A stretch of 12,565 nucleotides of DNA, taken from contig JAEWNJ010000045.1 in assembly GCA_023392795.1 (NCBI GenBank), positions 1 through 12,565 on the forward strand, read 5' to 3'. The notes beneath the pieces are model-generated. The model searched no databases. It was given only the letters and a program-made list of their open reading frames with translations, and was not told the DNA's origin. Positions 12,489 to 12,565 of this stretch are shown here, piece by piece (positions within the stretch are counted from its first letter, which is position 1; each line of letters opens with the position of its first letter). The position numbers were made by a program, and so were the translations under genes. Origin of the DNA: Candidatus Cloacimonadota bacterium (lineage in GTDB: Bacteria; Cloacimonadota; Cloacimonadia; Cloacimonadales; Cloacimonadaceae).

Positions 12489-12565
12489 ATGAAGATTCAT
12501 AACTATACTCTCCCCCTATCCCCTGAACAGATCAGCGAACTTGAGATTGGCGACAAGGTTTTGCT
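12489..12565 (+). CDS. Class I fumarate hydratase, beta subunit (N-terminus only, cut by window edge)
   Basis: An ATG at 12489 opens a frame that stays open to the window end, giving 25 complete codons. TLPLSPEQISELEIGDKVL is the characteristic beginning of class I fumarase beta subunits, which supply the C-terminal half of the active site. It lies 9 nt after the alpha-subunit stop in the same direction, the usual alpha-beta order. No clear Shine-Dalgarno is visible (ggttctcacc precedes the ATG), so translation may be coupled to the alpha subunit. Confidence 0.9.
   Translation, partial: MKIHNYTLPLSPEQISELEIGDKVL

Overview
The window looks like part of a Gram-negative, anaerobic bacterium of the FCB superphylum, most likely a member of Candidatus Cloacimonadota. 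That placement is inference. It rests on a very large secreted protein with fibronectin type III and choice-of-anchor-J-like domains, a two-subunit class I (iron-sulfur) fumarate hydratase, an OlsB-type aminolipid synthase, and sigma70-like TTGACA promoters rather than the Bacteroidetes type. No rRNA, tRNA, CRISPR array or intact mobile element is visible.

Left third (1-3190, minus strand): one uninterrupted reading frame of at least 1063 codons runs off the left edge. It begins with a signal peptide and carries two choice-of-anchor-J-like modules, two FN3-like modules and other beta-rich domains. The long plus-strand open frames opposite it are codon-aligned antisense shadows.

Non-coding block (3191-4061): an AT-rich gap with a possible protein remnant and three copies of a ~40-nt module, two direct and one inverted. 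The last two copies form a long imperfect hairpin.

Middle (4062-5290, minus strand): an ArsR-type regulator fused to a DUF2087-like domain, and a small SnoaL/NTF2-like lipoprotein. They are separated by a rho-independent terminator and a good promoter, so they are probably separate transcripts. Divergent from them, 5538-7853 encodes a full-length SLC12-type cation-chloride cotransporter with its cytoplasmic C-terminal domain. A convergent gene for a LexA/CI-like self-cleaving repressor (7862-8593, minus strand) ends 8 nt from the transporter. The repressor has a strong promoter flanked by palindromes that look like its own operators.

Right third (8852-12565, plus strand): a tight run of six genes. 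They are an OlsB/GlsB-like amino-acid N-acyltransferase, a PlsC/OlsA-like O-acyltransferase (together a likely two-step acyl-amino-acid membrane lipid pathway), a 65-residue two-helix membrane protein, a DUF58/vWA protein, and the alpha and (truncated) beta subunits of class I fumarate hydratase. Spacing is 7, 71, -1, 5 and 9 nt. The first gene has a ~120-nt leader with alternative hairpins, and three of the first four genes start with TTG or GTG. The repressor is divergent from this run and may control it.
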